A stretch of DNA of 64,000 bases, from the NCBI RefSeq assembly GCF_900129505.1, contig NZ_LT670818.1:9120652-9184651 (forward strand), given 5' to 3'. This DNA comes from Bradyrhizobium erythrophlei (GTDB lineage Bacteria > Pseudomonadota > Alphaproteobacteria > Rhizobiales > Xanthobacteraceae). Positions 40,153 through 49,147 of the stretch are shown here, piece by piece (positions within the stretch are counted from its first letter, which is position 1; each line of letters begins with the position of its first letter). Below the pieces are notes generated by a model. That model searched no databases. It was not told the origin of the DNA and worked only from the letters and a program-made list of their open reading frames with translations. Position numbers and translations under genes: made by a program.

Positions 40153-40945
40153 CGTCGCGCAGCGTCTTTCAACCGTCGGCGCAGGCGCCGCGCTGGAATT
40201 GCGCGGCGTGACGCGGCTGTTCGGCGCGCTTGCCGCGCTCACCGACGTCACGCTGACGGTGCGCCCCGGCGAGCGGCGCGCCGTACTCGGCTCCAACGGC
40301 GCCGGAAAAACCACGCTGTTCAACTGCATCACCGGCGATTTTCCGCCGACCTCCGGCACCATCCGTTTCTTCGGCGAGGACGTCACCCACTTTCCGCCCT
40401 TCGAGCGCATCCGCCGCGGGCTTCGGCGCACCTACCAGATTTCCGCGCTGTTTCCGGGGCTAACCGTTCACGACAACGTCTACCTTGCCTGCTGCGGCGT
40501 TTCGCGGGGACGCTTTTCGCCGTTCCGGCCACGCGCCGACGATGTTCTGAAGCAGTCGGCCGACGATCTGGTCCAGGCGGTGCACCTCGCGGCAGTAAAA
40601 GACCGGCGCGTCGCCGAACTCGCCCACGGTCAGCAGCGCCAGCTCGAAATCGCGCTCGCGCTCGCAGGAGCGCCGCGCTTCATCCTGTTCGACGAACCGG
40701 CCGCGGGCCTGTCGCCGACCGAGCGTGCCGAACTGGTGGATATCCTGACCGCGCTGCCCGCCCATATCGGCTACATCATCATCGAGCACGACATGGACGT
40801 CGCGCTTCGCGTCGTCGAAAGCGTGACGATGATGCACAACGGCCGCATCTTCAAGGAAGGGCCGCCGCAGGAAATCGAATCCGACCCCGAGGTTCAGGAG
40901 CTCTATCTGGGAGGCGGCCATGATCTTGGAGGAAGATATGGTTGA
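40145..40945 (+). CDS. livG: Branched-chain-type ABC transporter ATPase LivG
   Basis: A 266-residue ATPase. Walker A is GSNGAGKTT near residue 48, the family signature is LAHGQQRQLEIALALA, and Walker B is FILFDEPAAGLSP. These are typical of LivG, whose signature has GQQR in place of the usual SGGQ. It overlaps livM at its start and the LivF fusion gene at its end, so all are cotranslated. Confidence 0.92.
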   Translation: MDSVAQRLSTVGAGAALELRGVTRLFGALAALTDVTLTVRPGERRAVLGSNGAGKTTLFNCITGDFPPTSGTIRFFGEDVTHFPPFERIRRGLRRTYQISALFPGLTVHDNVYLACCGVSRGRFSPFRPRADDVLKQSADDLVQAVHLAAVKDRRVAELAHGQQRQLEIALALAGAPRFILFDEPAAGLSPTERAELVDILTALPAHIGYIIIEHDMDVALRVVESVTMMHNGRIFKEGPPQEIESDPEVQELYLGGGHDLGGRYG

Positions 40946-43154
40946 TGCACGCCGCGCCGCGCCGATCCTCGAAGTCAGGGGCCTCGACGTCTATTACGGC
41001 AGTTCGCATGCGCTGCAGGGCGTCGATCTGACGCTCGACTCCGGCGTGCTGTCCGTCGTCGGCCGCAACGGCATGGGCAAGACAACGCTCTGCAAGACCA
41101 TCATGGGGCTGGTGCGCGCGACCGGCGGCTCGGTGCGCATGGGCGGCGAGGATCTGCTGGCGCTGCAACCCGCGCAGATCGCCCGGCTCGGTGTCGGCTA
41201 CGTGCCGCAAGGACGGCGGCTGTGGCGCTCGCTTACCGTCGACGAACACTTGCGCATGATCGCGGGCATGCGGCGCGGCGCGTGGAACGTCGAGCGCATC
41301 TACGACACGTTTCCGCGGTTGGCCGAACGCAAGAACAACGGCGGCGCCCAGCTCTCGGGCGGCGAGCAACAGATGCTGGCCATCGCGCGCGCGCTCGTGA
41401 CCAATCCGCGTCTCCTGATCATGGACGAGCCCACCGAAGGACTGGCCCCTGTCATCGTCACGCAGGTCGAAGAGATGCTGGTGCGCCTCGGTGAGGAAGG
41501 TGACATTGCCGTGCTCGTCATCGAGCAGAACATCGGGGTGGCGACGGCGGTCTCCGGAAACGTCGCCATCATGGTCAACGGCCGCGTCAATCGCCTGATC
41601 GAATCCTCGCGTCTTGCCTCCGACCGCGACCTGCAACAGCGCCTGCTCGGCGTTGGACGCCATGCCGAGGCCGGGCCGGAGATCGATGCCGAGACGAACG
41701 AGAACACAGCGGCGGGTCCGGCTGCGCCGCGGCCGTCGATGCTGGCGCCGACCAGGGTTTACATTTCGAATCCGTCGCCGCCGACCCGATGGTCGCAGCC
41801 CGTGCCGATCGCGCGCATCGAGGCGGGCGCACGGACACTTTCCAGCGGCGTGTTGAAGCTTCCGGAGACCGTGCGGCCGCGCCGCGCAACGGCCGGCCGA
41901 AGCTCCGGGCCGCCGACCGTGCTCGTCGTGGGCACGCTGGATACCAAGGGCGAGGAACTCCGGTTCATCCGCGACATCGTCGGCGGCAGCGGCTTGCGCG
42001 CGCGGCTCGTCGATGTCTCGACCAGCGGGAAGCTCTCGACCTGCGATGTCTCCGCCCAGGAAATTGCCCTCAACCATCCGCGCGGCGGCGCCGCCGTGTT
42101 CGGTCCAGATCGCGGCGCCTCGGTGACAGCGATGGCCGAAGCCTTCACCAACTGGCTGCGACGTCAGGCCGACATCGTCGGCGTGATCTCGGCGGGCGGG
42201 TCGGGCGGCGCATCGCTGGTATCGCCGGGCATGCGCGCGCTCCCGATTGGTGTACCGAAGCTCATCATCTCCTCGGTCGCCTCGGGCGATATTGCCCGCT
42301 ATGTCGGACACGCCGACATCACCATGATGTACTCGGTTACCGACGTGCAGGGGCTGAACTCGATCTCGCGCCAGGTGCTGGCCAATGGCGCCAACGCGCT
42401 GGTCGGCATGGTGAAGGCGCGGCTCGACGCGCGAGCGGAAAGCGCCCGCGAGGCGAACACCAGCCTGCCGTCGGTCGGCCTGACGATGTTCGGCGTCACG
42501 ACCCCGGCCGTGCAGCAGATCACCGCAGCCTTGCGCGGGGATTACGAGTGCCTGGTTTTCCATGCCACCGGCGCCGGCGGCCAATCGATGGAGAAGCTGG
42601 TGGAGTCCGGCCTGCTGGCCGGGGTGATCGACCTCACGACCACGGAGATCTGCGATCTCCTGATGGGCGGCGTCTTTCCGGCGACCGACGACCGCTTTGG
42701 CGCGGTGATTCGCACCCACCTCCCCTATATCGGCTCGGTCGGCGCGCTCGACATGGTCAATTTCGGAGCGCCTGACACCATCCCCGAGCGCTACCGGGGC
42801 CGCAAGCTGCACGTGCACAATCCGCAGGTCACGCTGATGCGCACCACCGCGGAAGAGAACGACCGCATGGCACGCTGGATCGGCGGGCGCCTCAATGCGA
42901 TGGACGGACCGGTGCGATTCTTTCTGCCTGAAGGCGGCGTCTCTGCGCTCGACGCACCAGGGCAACCGTTCTGGGATCCCGAAGCCGACGCTGCACTGTT
43001 CCGCGCCCTCGATCAGACCGTGCGCCAAACCGGCAACCGCCAGCTCATCCGGTTGAAGCGCAACATCAACGAACCCGAATTCGCAGCGGCGGTCGTTGCC
43101 GCGTTCCGTTCGCTGGTCGGACGTCCGGGCACGCGCCGGCGGGTAGCGAGGTGA
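40920..43154 (+). CDS. LivF ATPase fused to a Tm-1/UPF0261 ATP-binding domain
   Basis: A 744-residue fusion. Residues about 15-245 are a complete LivF ATPase: Walker A GRNGMGKTT, signature QLSGGEQQMLAIARAL, Walker B LLIMDEPTEGLAP. A linker (about 250-328), rich in Pro, Arg and Ala, joins a UPF0261/Tm-1 N-terminal-type domain (331-740; TVLVVGTLDTKGEELRFI, then the glycine-rich AGGSGGASLVSPGMRALPIG, and VDLT-type patterns). In tomato Tm-1 this domain is joined to a TIM-barrel domain; here that partner is the next gene. Both ATG 40920 (GGGAGG upstream) and ATG 40938 (GGAGG 5 nt upstream) are plausible starts. Confidence 0.88.
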   Translation: MILEEDMVDARRAAPILEVRGLDVYYGSSHALQGVDLTLDSGVLSVVGRNGMGKTTLCKTIMGLVRATGGSVRMGGEDLLALQPAQIARLGVGYVPQGRRLWRSLTVDEHLRMIAGMRRGAWNVERIYDTFPRLAERKNNGGAQLSGGEQQMLAIARALVTNPRLLIMDEPTEGLAPVIVTQVEEMLVRLGEEGDIAVLVIEQNIGVATAVSGNVAIMVNGRVNRLIESSRLASDRDLQQRLLGVGRHAEAGPEIDAETNENTAAGPAAPRPSMLAPTRVYISNPSPPTRWSQPVPIARIEAGARTLSSGVLKLPETVRPRRATAGRSSGPPTVLVVGTLDTKGEELRFIRDIVGGSGLRARLVDVSTSGKLSTCDVSAQEIALNHPRGGAAVFGPDRGASVTAMAEAFTNWLRRQADIVGVISAGGSGGASLVSPGMRALPIGVPKLIISSVASGDIARYVGHADITMMYSVTDVQGLNSISRQVLANGANALVGMVKARLDARAESAREANTSLPSVGLTMFGVTTPAVQQITAALRGDYECLVFHATGAGGQSMEKLVESGLLAGVIDLTTTEICDLLMGGVFPATDDRFGAVIRTHLPYIGSVGALDMVNFGAPDTIPERYRGRKLHVHNPQVTLMRTTAEENDRMARWIGGRLNAMDGPVRFFLPEGGVSALDAPGQPFWDPEADAALFRALDQTVRQTGNRQLIRLKRNINEPEFAAAVVAAFRSLVGRPGTRRRVAR

Positions 43155-43157
43155 AAG

Positions 43158-43991
43158 ATGGCCCGATTTGAACGCACCGAGCTCCTGAAGAAATTCCGCG
43201 CCATGGTCGCGCGCGGCGAGCCGATCGTCGGGGCCGGCGCCGGCACCGGGCTCTCCGCCAAATGCGAGGAGGCCGGCGGCGTCGACCTGATCGTCATCTA
43301 TAATTCGGGCCGTTACCGAATGGCCGGGCGCGGCTCGCTGGCAGGGCTGATGCCGTACGGCGACGCCAACGCGATCGTTGTCGACATGGCCGGCGAAGTC
43401 CTGCCCGTGGTCAGCAAGACGCCGGTGCTTGCCGGCGTAAACGGCACCGATCCGTTCCGCGACATGGATGTCTTCCTCGACCAGTTGAAGGCCCTCGGTT
43501 TCGCGGGCGTGCAGAATTTTCCGACCGTCGGCCTGATCGACGGCGTCTTCCGCGCCAATCTCGAAGAGACCGGCATGTCCTACGCCCTGGAGGTCGAGAT
43601 GATCGCCAAGGCGCGCGCCAAGGATTTGCTGACCACGCCCTATGTGTTCAATGCCGCCGACGCCAAGGCGATGGCGGCAGCTGGTGCGGACATCGTGGTC
43701 TGCCATCTCGGCCTCACCACCGGCGGCTCGATCGGCGCGCAGACCGCGCTGAAGCTGGAGGATTGTCCGGCCCGCGTCGACGACTGGGCATCGGCGGCGC
43801 TGGCGGTCAATCCCGATATTCTGGTGCTGGCGCATGGCGGGCCGGTGGCCGAGCCGGCGGACGCCGCCTTCATCATGAAACACGCCCGCAAATGCCACGG
43901 CTTCTACGGAGCTTCCTCGATGGAGCGGCTTCCGGTGGAGCGGGCGTTGACGGAACAGGTTCGAAAATTCAAGGCGATCGACGGACGTTGA
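43158..43991 (+). CDS. TIM-barrel phosphoenolpyruvate-hydrolase-like protein (Tm-1 C-terminal type)
   Basis: A 277-residue barrel protein of the family annotated as phosphoenolpyruvate hydrolase-like or TIM-barrel signal protein. Segments are [40 protein letters not shown], and [18 protein letters not shown]. It matches the C-terminal half of plant Tm-1, whose N-terminal half is the domain fused to LivF in the preceding gene. It begins 3 nt after that gene. The pairing UPF0261 plus this barrel recurs in many bacteria; the reaction is not established. A role in handling an acyl or enol-phosphate substrate is speculative. Confidence 0.85.
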   Translation: MARFERTELLKKFRAMVARGEPIVGAGAGTGLSAKCEEAGGVDLIVIYNSGRYRMAGRGSLAGLMPYGDANAIVVDMAGEVLPVVSKTPVLAGVNGTDPFRDMDVFLDQLKALGFAGVQNFPTVGLIDGVFRANLEETGMSYALEVEMIAKARAKDLLTTPYVFNAADAKAMAAAGADIVVCHLGLTTGGSIGAQTALKLEDCPARVDDWASAALAVNPDILVLAHGGPVAEPADAAFIMKHARKCHGFYGASSMERLPVERALTEQVRKFKAIDGR

Positions 43992-44016
43992 GCGCCGGTT
44001 ACGGGAGGTTGACACC

Positions 44017-46914
44017 ATGTCGGGGATTCTTATTGGCGCATTGATCCTGTGGTTGATCGTCGCGTTGATCGTGATCGTCGTGGCGGTCTACGTCGTAAAC
44101 TGGCTCTATCACCGGTCCTCAAAGGAAGTGTCGTTCGTGCGCACCGGCTTCCTCGGCGAGCGGGTGGTGATCAACGGCGGCGCCTTCGTGCTGCCCTTCA
44201 TTCACGAGTTCACGCCCGTCAACATGAACGTGCTGCCGATGCCGATCATCCGGTCGAAGCAGGACGCCGTCATCACCCGCGATCGCATGCGCATCGACAT
44301 CGAGGCCGATTTTTACGTCCGCGTACAGCAGACACGCGAAGCAGTCGCGATCGCCGCGGCGACCCTTGGCCGGCGGACGCTGGAGCCCGAGAAGCTGCAT
44401 GCGCTGCTGGCCGGCAAGTTCGTTTCCGCGATGCGCTCGGTGGCCTCGGAAATGACCATGGAGCAGATGCACGAAAAGCGTGGCGACTATGTCGCGCGCG
44501 TCAAGGCCGCGGCCGCTGAGGCGTTGGCCCAAAACGGTCTCGAGCTGGAATCGGTGGCGATCACCGACCTCGACCAGACCGACCTCGAATTCTTCAACCC
44601 GTCGAACCGCTTCGACGCGGAAGGCCTGACCCAGCTGATGGAAGACATCGAGGCCAAGCGCAAACTGCGCAACGACATCGAACAGGATTCGATGATCAAG
44701 ATCCGCACTCGCAATCTCGAAGCCGAACGGCAGGCGCTTGATATCGAGCGCGAGAGCGAGACCGCACGGCTGGATCAAGAGCGCGACATCGAGGTTCGGC
44801 GCGCCCTGCAGCGCACCGAGGTGGCGCGCGAACGCGCGTTGCGCGAGACTGAATCCGAACAGGCGCAGATTTCCGCGCGCCAGACCATCGAAAAGGCCCG
44901 CATCGCCAACGAGCAGGCCATCGCGGAGGCTCGCATCGCCTCCGAGCGCGAAACCCGGCAGAAGGAAATCGAACGAACCCAGGCGGTCGAAGCCAAGGAA
45001 ATCCTGGCGCGCGAGGAGATCGAAAAGGCGCGCATTTCAAACCAGCGTTCGGTCGATACCGCCCGGATCGCCTCGGAACGCGAGGTGCGGCAGAAGGAAA
45101 TCGAGCGCACCCGCACCGTCGAGGAAGCCGAGATCCAGGCCCGCGAATTCATCGAGAAGGCCCGCATCCAGCAGGACCGCGTCATCACCGATGCCCGCAT
45201 CGCCAACGAGGAGGAAACCCGCCGGCGCGAGATTGAACGAACGCGGGCGGTTGACGAAGCCGAGATTTCCGCAAAGGAAGCGACCGAAAAGGCGCGCATC
45301 GCCCAGACCAGGGTGGTCAATGCCGAGCGGATCGCTTCGGACGAGCAGACCCGCTCCCTTGAGATCGAGCAGGTCCGCGCGATCCAGGAAGCCGAGATCG
45401 CAGCCCAGCAGGCGGTGGAGGCGGCGCGTATCGCCCGCGAACGCGCCCTCGCCTCCAGCCGCATCGCCGCCGAGCAGAGCACCCGCAAGCTGGAGATCGA
45501 CCGCAATCAAACGCTCGAGGTCGCCGGCATCGCCGCGCGCGAAGCCACCGAAAGCACCCGCATCGCCCAGGAAGAACGGATCCGGGCGCTCGAAATCGCG
45601 CGCAACCGCGCGGTCGAGGAGGCCGACATCGCTTCCCGTGAAGCCATCGAGGCGGCGCGAATCGCCCAGGAAAAGGAGATCGCCCTGGCGCGCATCCTGA
45701 GCGAGCAGGAAACCAGGGAGAAGGATATCGAGCGCGCGGAATCGATCGAGTCCGCCGAACTGAAGCGGCGCGACGCCATCGAGCGCCAGCGCATTGGCGT
45801 CGAACTTGCGCTCGAGGCCGAGCGCATTGCCTCCGCCAGGACCCGCGAAGTGCTCAATATCGACCAGAAGCGGGCAGTCGAACTCGCCGACGAGGAGCGG
45901 GTCATCGCGCTGTCGGCGAAACGCTCCGAGCGCATCGACGCCGATCGCCAGGTCAGGCAGGCCGAGATCGTCGCCCGTCGCGACGTCGAAACCACCGAAG
46001 TGTCGCGGGAGCAGGCGCTGGAAGCAGCCCGGCTGGAGCGCCGGCGCGTGATCGAACAGCTCGAAATCGCGCGTGTCCAGGCCTTGCAGGAAGCCGAGAT
46101 CGCCTCCAACGAGGAAGTCCAGCGCGCGCGCATCGCTTCGGACCGCGGCCTCGACGAGGCCCGCATCGGCCGCGAGCGCGATTTGCGCAAACTGGAGGTT
46201 AACCGCGAGAAGGATGTCGAGACAGCGCTGATGGAGAAGGCGATCGTCCTCTATCAGAAGTCGCTCGAACATTCCGCCGCGCAGGCGGAAGCCGAGAATG
46301 CCAAGGCGCGCGCGACCGAAGCCGCCGAGCGCGTCATCACCGTGCGCGACAGCGAGATCGCCAAGCGGCGCAAGACCATCGAAGTGCTCATCGCCGAGAA
46401 GGAAGCCGAGGAGAAGCGCATCGGCGCCGAGGCCGAACGGATACGGGCGGCGGTCGAGGCCGAGGGCCAGAAATTACTCAACGAGGCCGAGAACGTGCTC
46501 ACCGACCAGGCCCGCTACTCGCTGTTCCGCCGCAAGCTGCTCGATCGGATCGAAGGCATCGTGCGCGAGAGCGTCAAGCCAATGGAGAAGATCGAGGGCA
46601 TCCGCATTCTGCATGTCGACGGCCTGGCCGGCGGCAATGGCGGCAATGGCGGCAACGGGAGCGGACGCAGCGCGACCGACGAAGTGATCGACTCGGCCTT
46701 GCGCTACCGCGTCCAGGCGCCGCTGATCGATTCCATTCTCGCCGACATCGGCGTCGAAGGCGGCAGTCTCTCCAAGATGCCGGGGCTCATTCGCGAAGCG
46801 CGCGACATGCAGGGCATCCGCAAGGAGGCCGCTCCGAAGAAGGAGACCGAGGCCAAGCCGGCTGCTCCACCCCAGGGCGAAGGGCCGCCTGCGCGCCCGG
46901 GCAAGAAGAGCTGA
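44017..46914 (+). CDS. Giant flotillin-like (SPFH/band-7) membrane protein with hendecad coiled coil
   Basis: A 965-residue protein. An N-terminal membrane helix (LIGALILWLIVALIVIVVAVYVV), an SPFH domain (about 30-210), then a very long coiled coil. From residue 250 to about 634 the coiled coil is built of 44-residue tandem units (each four hendecads, for example ARIASEREVRQ then KEIERTRTVEE), starting at 250, 294, 338, 382, 426, 470, with one 33-residue unit at 514. The Gly/Asn-rich linker GGNGGNGGNGSG near residue 870 precedes a small C-terminal domain and a Pro/Lys tail. It resembles E. coli YqiK but is much longer. Probably a membrane scaffold for the operon's enzymes; this is inference. 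Confidence 0.88.
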   Translation: MSGILIGALILWLIVALIVIVVAVYVVNWLYHRSSKEVSFVRTGFLGERVVINGGAFVLPFIHEFTPVNMNVLPMPIIRSKQDAVITRDRMRIDIEADFYVRVQQTREAVAIAAATLGRRTLEPEKLHALLAGKFVSAMRSVASEMTMEQMHEKRGDYVARVKAAAAEALAQNGLELESVAITDLDQTDLEFFNPSNRFDAEGLTQLMEDIEAKRKLRNDIEQDSMIKIRTRNLEAERQALDIERESETARLDQERDIEVRRALQRTEVARERALRETESEQAQISARQTIEKARIANEQAIAEARIASERETRQKEIERTQAVEAKEILAREEIEKARISNQRSVDTARIASEREVRQKEIERTRTVEEAEIQAREFIEKARIQQDRVITDARIANEEETRRREIERTRAVDEAEISAKEATEKARIAQTRVVNAERIASDEQTRSLEIEQVRAIQEAEIAAQQAVEAARIARERALASSRIAAEQSTRKLEIDRNQTLEVAGIAAREATESTRIAQEERIRALEIARNRAVEEADIASREAIEAARIAQEKEIALARILSEQETREKDIERAESIESAELKRRDAIERQRIGVELALEAERIASARTREVLNIDQKRAVELADEERVIALSAKRSERIDADRQVRQAEIVARRDVETTEVSREQALEAARLERRRVIEQLEIARVQALQEAEIASNEEVQRARIASDRGLDEARIGRERDLRKLEVNREKDVETALMEKAIVLYQKSLEHSAAQAEAENAKARATEAAERVITVRDSEIAKRRKTIEVLIAEKEAEEKRIGAEAERIRAAVEAEGQKLLNEAENVLTDQARYSLFRRKLLDRIEGIVRESVKPMEKIEGIRILHVDGLAGGNGGNGGNGSGRSATDEVIDSALRYRVQAPLIDSILADIGVEGGSLSKMPGLIREARDMQGIRKEAAPKKETEAKPAAPPQGEGPPARPGKKS

Positions 46915-46921
46915 GGTCGCC

Positions 46922-47359
46922 ATGGCCCGGGTCTATGTATCGACCGTCGTCAACGTACGCCACGATCGGGTCTGGGCCCGGGTGCGCGACTTCAACGGCC
47001 TGCCCAACTGGCACCCGGCGATCGCCGAGAGCCGCATCGAGGGAGGCGAGCCCGCCGACAAGATCGGCTGCGTCCGCGATTTCACCTTGCGCAATGGCGA
47101 CCGTATTCGCGAAAAGCTGCTCGGGCTTTCCGATTTCGACATGTTCTGCACCTATTCGATTCTGGAATCGCCGATGGGCGTCGAGAACTACGTCGCGACG
47201 CTGCGCCTGACGCCGGTCACCGACGGTGACAAGACCTTCCTGGAATGGTCGGCGGAATTCGACTGTGCGCCGGAGCGCGAGACCGAGCTGATCGGCTCGA
47301 TCGGCGGTGGCGTGTTCCAGGGCGGCTTCGATGCGCTCAAGCGGGTGTTCGGAGGCTGA
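46922..47359 (+). CDS. SRPBCC (START/polyketide-cyclase-like) family protein
   Basis: A 145-residue ligand-binding-fold protein. Landmarks are the helix RHDRVWARVRDFNGLPNWHP and the strand ATLRLTPVTDGDKTFLEW, both typical of SRPBCC proteins that bind hydrophobic ligands in a cavity. It begins 7 nt after the flotillin gene and is followed after 4 nt by a paralogue. CoxG of carbon monoxide dehydrogenase operons belongs to the same fold, so both may help with cofactor maturation or ligand delivery to the Mo enzyme. Confidence 0.8.
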   Translation: MARVYVSTVVNVRHDRVWARVRDFNGLPNWHPAIAESRIEGGEPADKIGCVRDFTLRNGDRIREKLLGLSDFDMFCTYSILESPMGVENYVATLRLTPVTDGDKTFLEWSAEFDCAPERETELIGSIGGGVFQGGFDALKRVFGG

Positions 47360-47363
47360 TGCC

Positions 47364-47807
47364 GTGCCGCACATTGTCAAGAGCACGATCCTCGATGCGC
47401 CGACCGGCGCGGTCTGGAACGTGCTGCGCGATTTCAATGGCCATGACCGCTGGCATCCCGCGGTCGCGACCAGCGCGATCGAGCGCGCCCAGGTCGCGGA
47501 CCGCATTGGCTGCGTGCGGCGGTTCACACTGCAGGACGGCTCCGAGCTGCGCGAGCAATTGCTGGCGCTGTCCGATCTCGAACAGAGTTTCAGCTATTGC
47601 CTGCTCGATACGCCAATTCCGATGTTCAACTATGTCGCGCATGTTCGCTTGCTGCCGGTTACCGATGGCGACCGGACCTTCTGGCATTGGGAGTCGCGCT
47701 TCAGCACGCGGCCCGCTGAAGCGGCGCAAATCACCGAAATGGTCGGCGAACAGATCTATCAGGCCGGGTTTGATGCGATCCGGCGCCATCTGCGGGGGAC
47801 CGCATGA
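47364..47807 (+). CDS. Second SRPBCC family protein
   Basis: A 147-residue SRPBCC protein, clearly paralogous to the preceding one (VWNVLRDFNGHDRWHPAV against VWARVRDFNGLPNWHPAI; VTDGDRTFWHWESRF against VTDGDKTFLEWSAEF). The start is GTG at 47364, supported by GGAGG 8 nt upstream; an upstream ATG in frame lies inside the preceding gene. The tandem pair suggests a recent duplication, with the two copies perhaps binding different ligands or forming a heterodimer. Confidence 0.8.
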   Translation: MPHIVKSTILDAPTGAVWNVLRDFNGHDRWHPAVATSAIERAQVADRIGCVRRFTLQDGSELREQLLALSDLEQSFSYCLLDTPIPMFNYVAHVRLLPVTDGDRTFWHWESRFSTRPAEAAQITEMVGEQIYQAGFDAIRRHLRGTA

Positions 47808-47823
47808 CAGCGGAGGCGAAATC

Positions 47824-48642
47824 ATGCCCGTCACGGTAAAGACCTTCGCAACCTGGGGCGAAGCGGCGGCCGCGCTGTCGTCGGAACGCGACGCGCGCTA
47901 TCTCGGCGGCGGCACGCTGGTCATGCGCGCGCTCAACGAGGGCGATGTCTCGGTTGCGACGGTGGTACGGGCGACGGACCGGGCGCTGACGCATCTCGAC
48001 GTCACGGGCTCCCGCATCACGCTCGGGGCCGGCGTCACCTTCGCGCGGATCCTCAGCGAGCGCGAACTCGGCTTCCTGCACCCTGTCGCCGGTTCGATCG
48101 GCGGTCCCGCCGTGCGCAACATGGGCACGGTCGGCGGCAATCTGTTCGCGCCAGCGCCGTTCGGCGATTTCACCGTTGCCCTGCTCGCGCTCGACGCCAC
48201 CGTTGCGCTACAGGGCGGCTATGGCGCGCGGGACACGCCGATCGAGGAGTTCCTCGCCGGGCGCGGTCGGATGCCGGCCGGCCTCGTCCTGTCGGTCTCC
48301 TTCCAGCGCCCGTCCAGCGCGGAGGCGTTTCGCTATCGCAAGATCGCGCGCATCAAGCCGAAGGGCGGCTCCGTGGTGACGCTCGCCGCACATGTGGCGT
48401 CCAGCGGCGGCCGCGCCATCGGCGTCCGCATTGCGCTCGGCGCCATGGCGGCGACCGCCGTTCGGGCCAAGGGCGCCGAACGCGCTCTCGAAGGACGCGC
48501 GCTCGACGCGGCGAACATCGACGCCGCGGTCGCCGCGGTGACGGAAGGAACGTCGCCGAGCGACGACTCGCTCGCCAGTGCCTGGTACCGGCGCGAGGTC
48601 GTCGGCGTCCATCTGCGCCGCCTGCTCAACGGCCAGCCATAA
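47824..48642 (+). CDS. coxM: Molybdenum hydroxylase FAD-binding subunit (CoxM family)
   Basis: A 272-residue flavoprotein of the xanthine dehydrogenase FAD-binding family. FAD motifs are ARYLGGGTLVMRALNEG near residue 24 and IGGPAVRNMGTVGGNLFAPAP near residue 92. It passes electrons from the 2Fe-2S subunit to an acceptor. The ATG at 47824 fits the family N-terminus; a much longer open frame upstream is not coding. It sits 16 nt after the SRPBCC gene and 16 nt before coxS. Confidence 0.88.
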   Translation: MPVTVKTFATWGEAAAALSSERDARYLGGGTLVMRALNEGDVSVATVVRATDRALTHLDVTGSRITLGAGVTFARILSERELGFLHPVAGSIGGPAVRNMGTVGGNLFAPAPFGDFTVALLALDATVALQGGYGARDTPIEEFLAGRGRMPAGLVLSVSFQRPSSAEAFRYRKIARIKPKGGSVVTLAAHVASSGGRAIGVRIALGAMAATAVRAKGAERALEGRALDAANIDAAVAAVTEGTSPSDDSLASAWYRREVVGVHLRRLLNGQP

Positions 48643-48658
48643 GGAAAGCGGAATAACC

Positions 48659-49138
48659 ATGGCCAAGACCGCCCTGCAATTTCGTCACAACGGCCGCGAC
48701 GTCGCCGTCTTCGTCGATGGCGGCGTCAATCTGCTGACCACCTTGCGCGATCTGATCGGCGACATGACTCCGAAGTTCGGCTGCGGCCAGGGAGGATGCG
48801 GAGCCTGCACGGTGCTGATCGACGGCGATGCGCACCTTTCATGCCTGACGCTGGCCGAAAGCGTGCAAGGCCGCTCGGTGGAAACGCTTGATGGCCTCAA
48901 GGACGGGCCGAACCTGCACCCCCTGCAGCGTGCCTTCATGGAGCATTTCGCGGCGCAGTGCGGCTATTGCACGCCGGGCATGCTGATGGCGGCAAAAGCC
49001 CTGCTCGACCGCAACCCGCAGCCTTCGCGCGACGAGGTCGTCAACGCGATCTCGGGCAATATCTGCCGCTGCACCGGATATGAACCCATCATCAACGCCG
49101 TGCTCGCCGCCGCCTCGGGCGGCCGCGCGCACGCCTAG
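48659..49138 (+). CDS. coxS: Molybdenum hydroxylase 2Fe-2S subunit (CoxS family)
   Basis: A 159-residue iron-sulfur protein with all eight cluster ligands: the plant ferredoxin-type set CGQGGCGAC then Cys (SCLTL), and the second set CGYCTPG then CRCTG. It links the Mo site to the FAD subunit. The ATG at 48659 follows AAGGAAAG and lies 16 nt after the coxM stop. The Mo subunit gene begins 9 nt downstream. The length is normal for the family. Confidence 0.92.
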   Translation: MAKTALQFRHNGRDVAVFVDGGVNLLTTLRDLIGDMTPKFGCGQGGCGACTVLIDGDAHLSCLTLAESVQGRSVETLDGLKDGPNLHPLQRAFMEHFAAQCGYCTPGMLMAAKALLDRNPQPSRDEVVNAISGNICRCTGYEPIINAVLAAASGGRAHA

Positions 49139-49147
49139 AGGACCGCC

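Noticed and set aside
40851..44018. 1055-codon minus-strand frame opposite LivF-Tm-1 and the barrel gene
   Set aside because: Strong family matches are on the plus strand; the reverse frame is His/Arg/Asp-rich and a GC-codon artefact.
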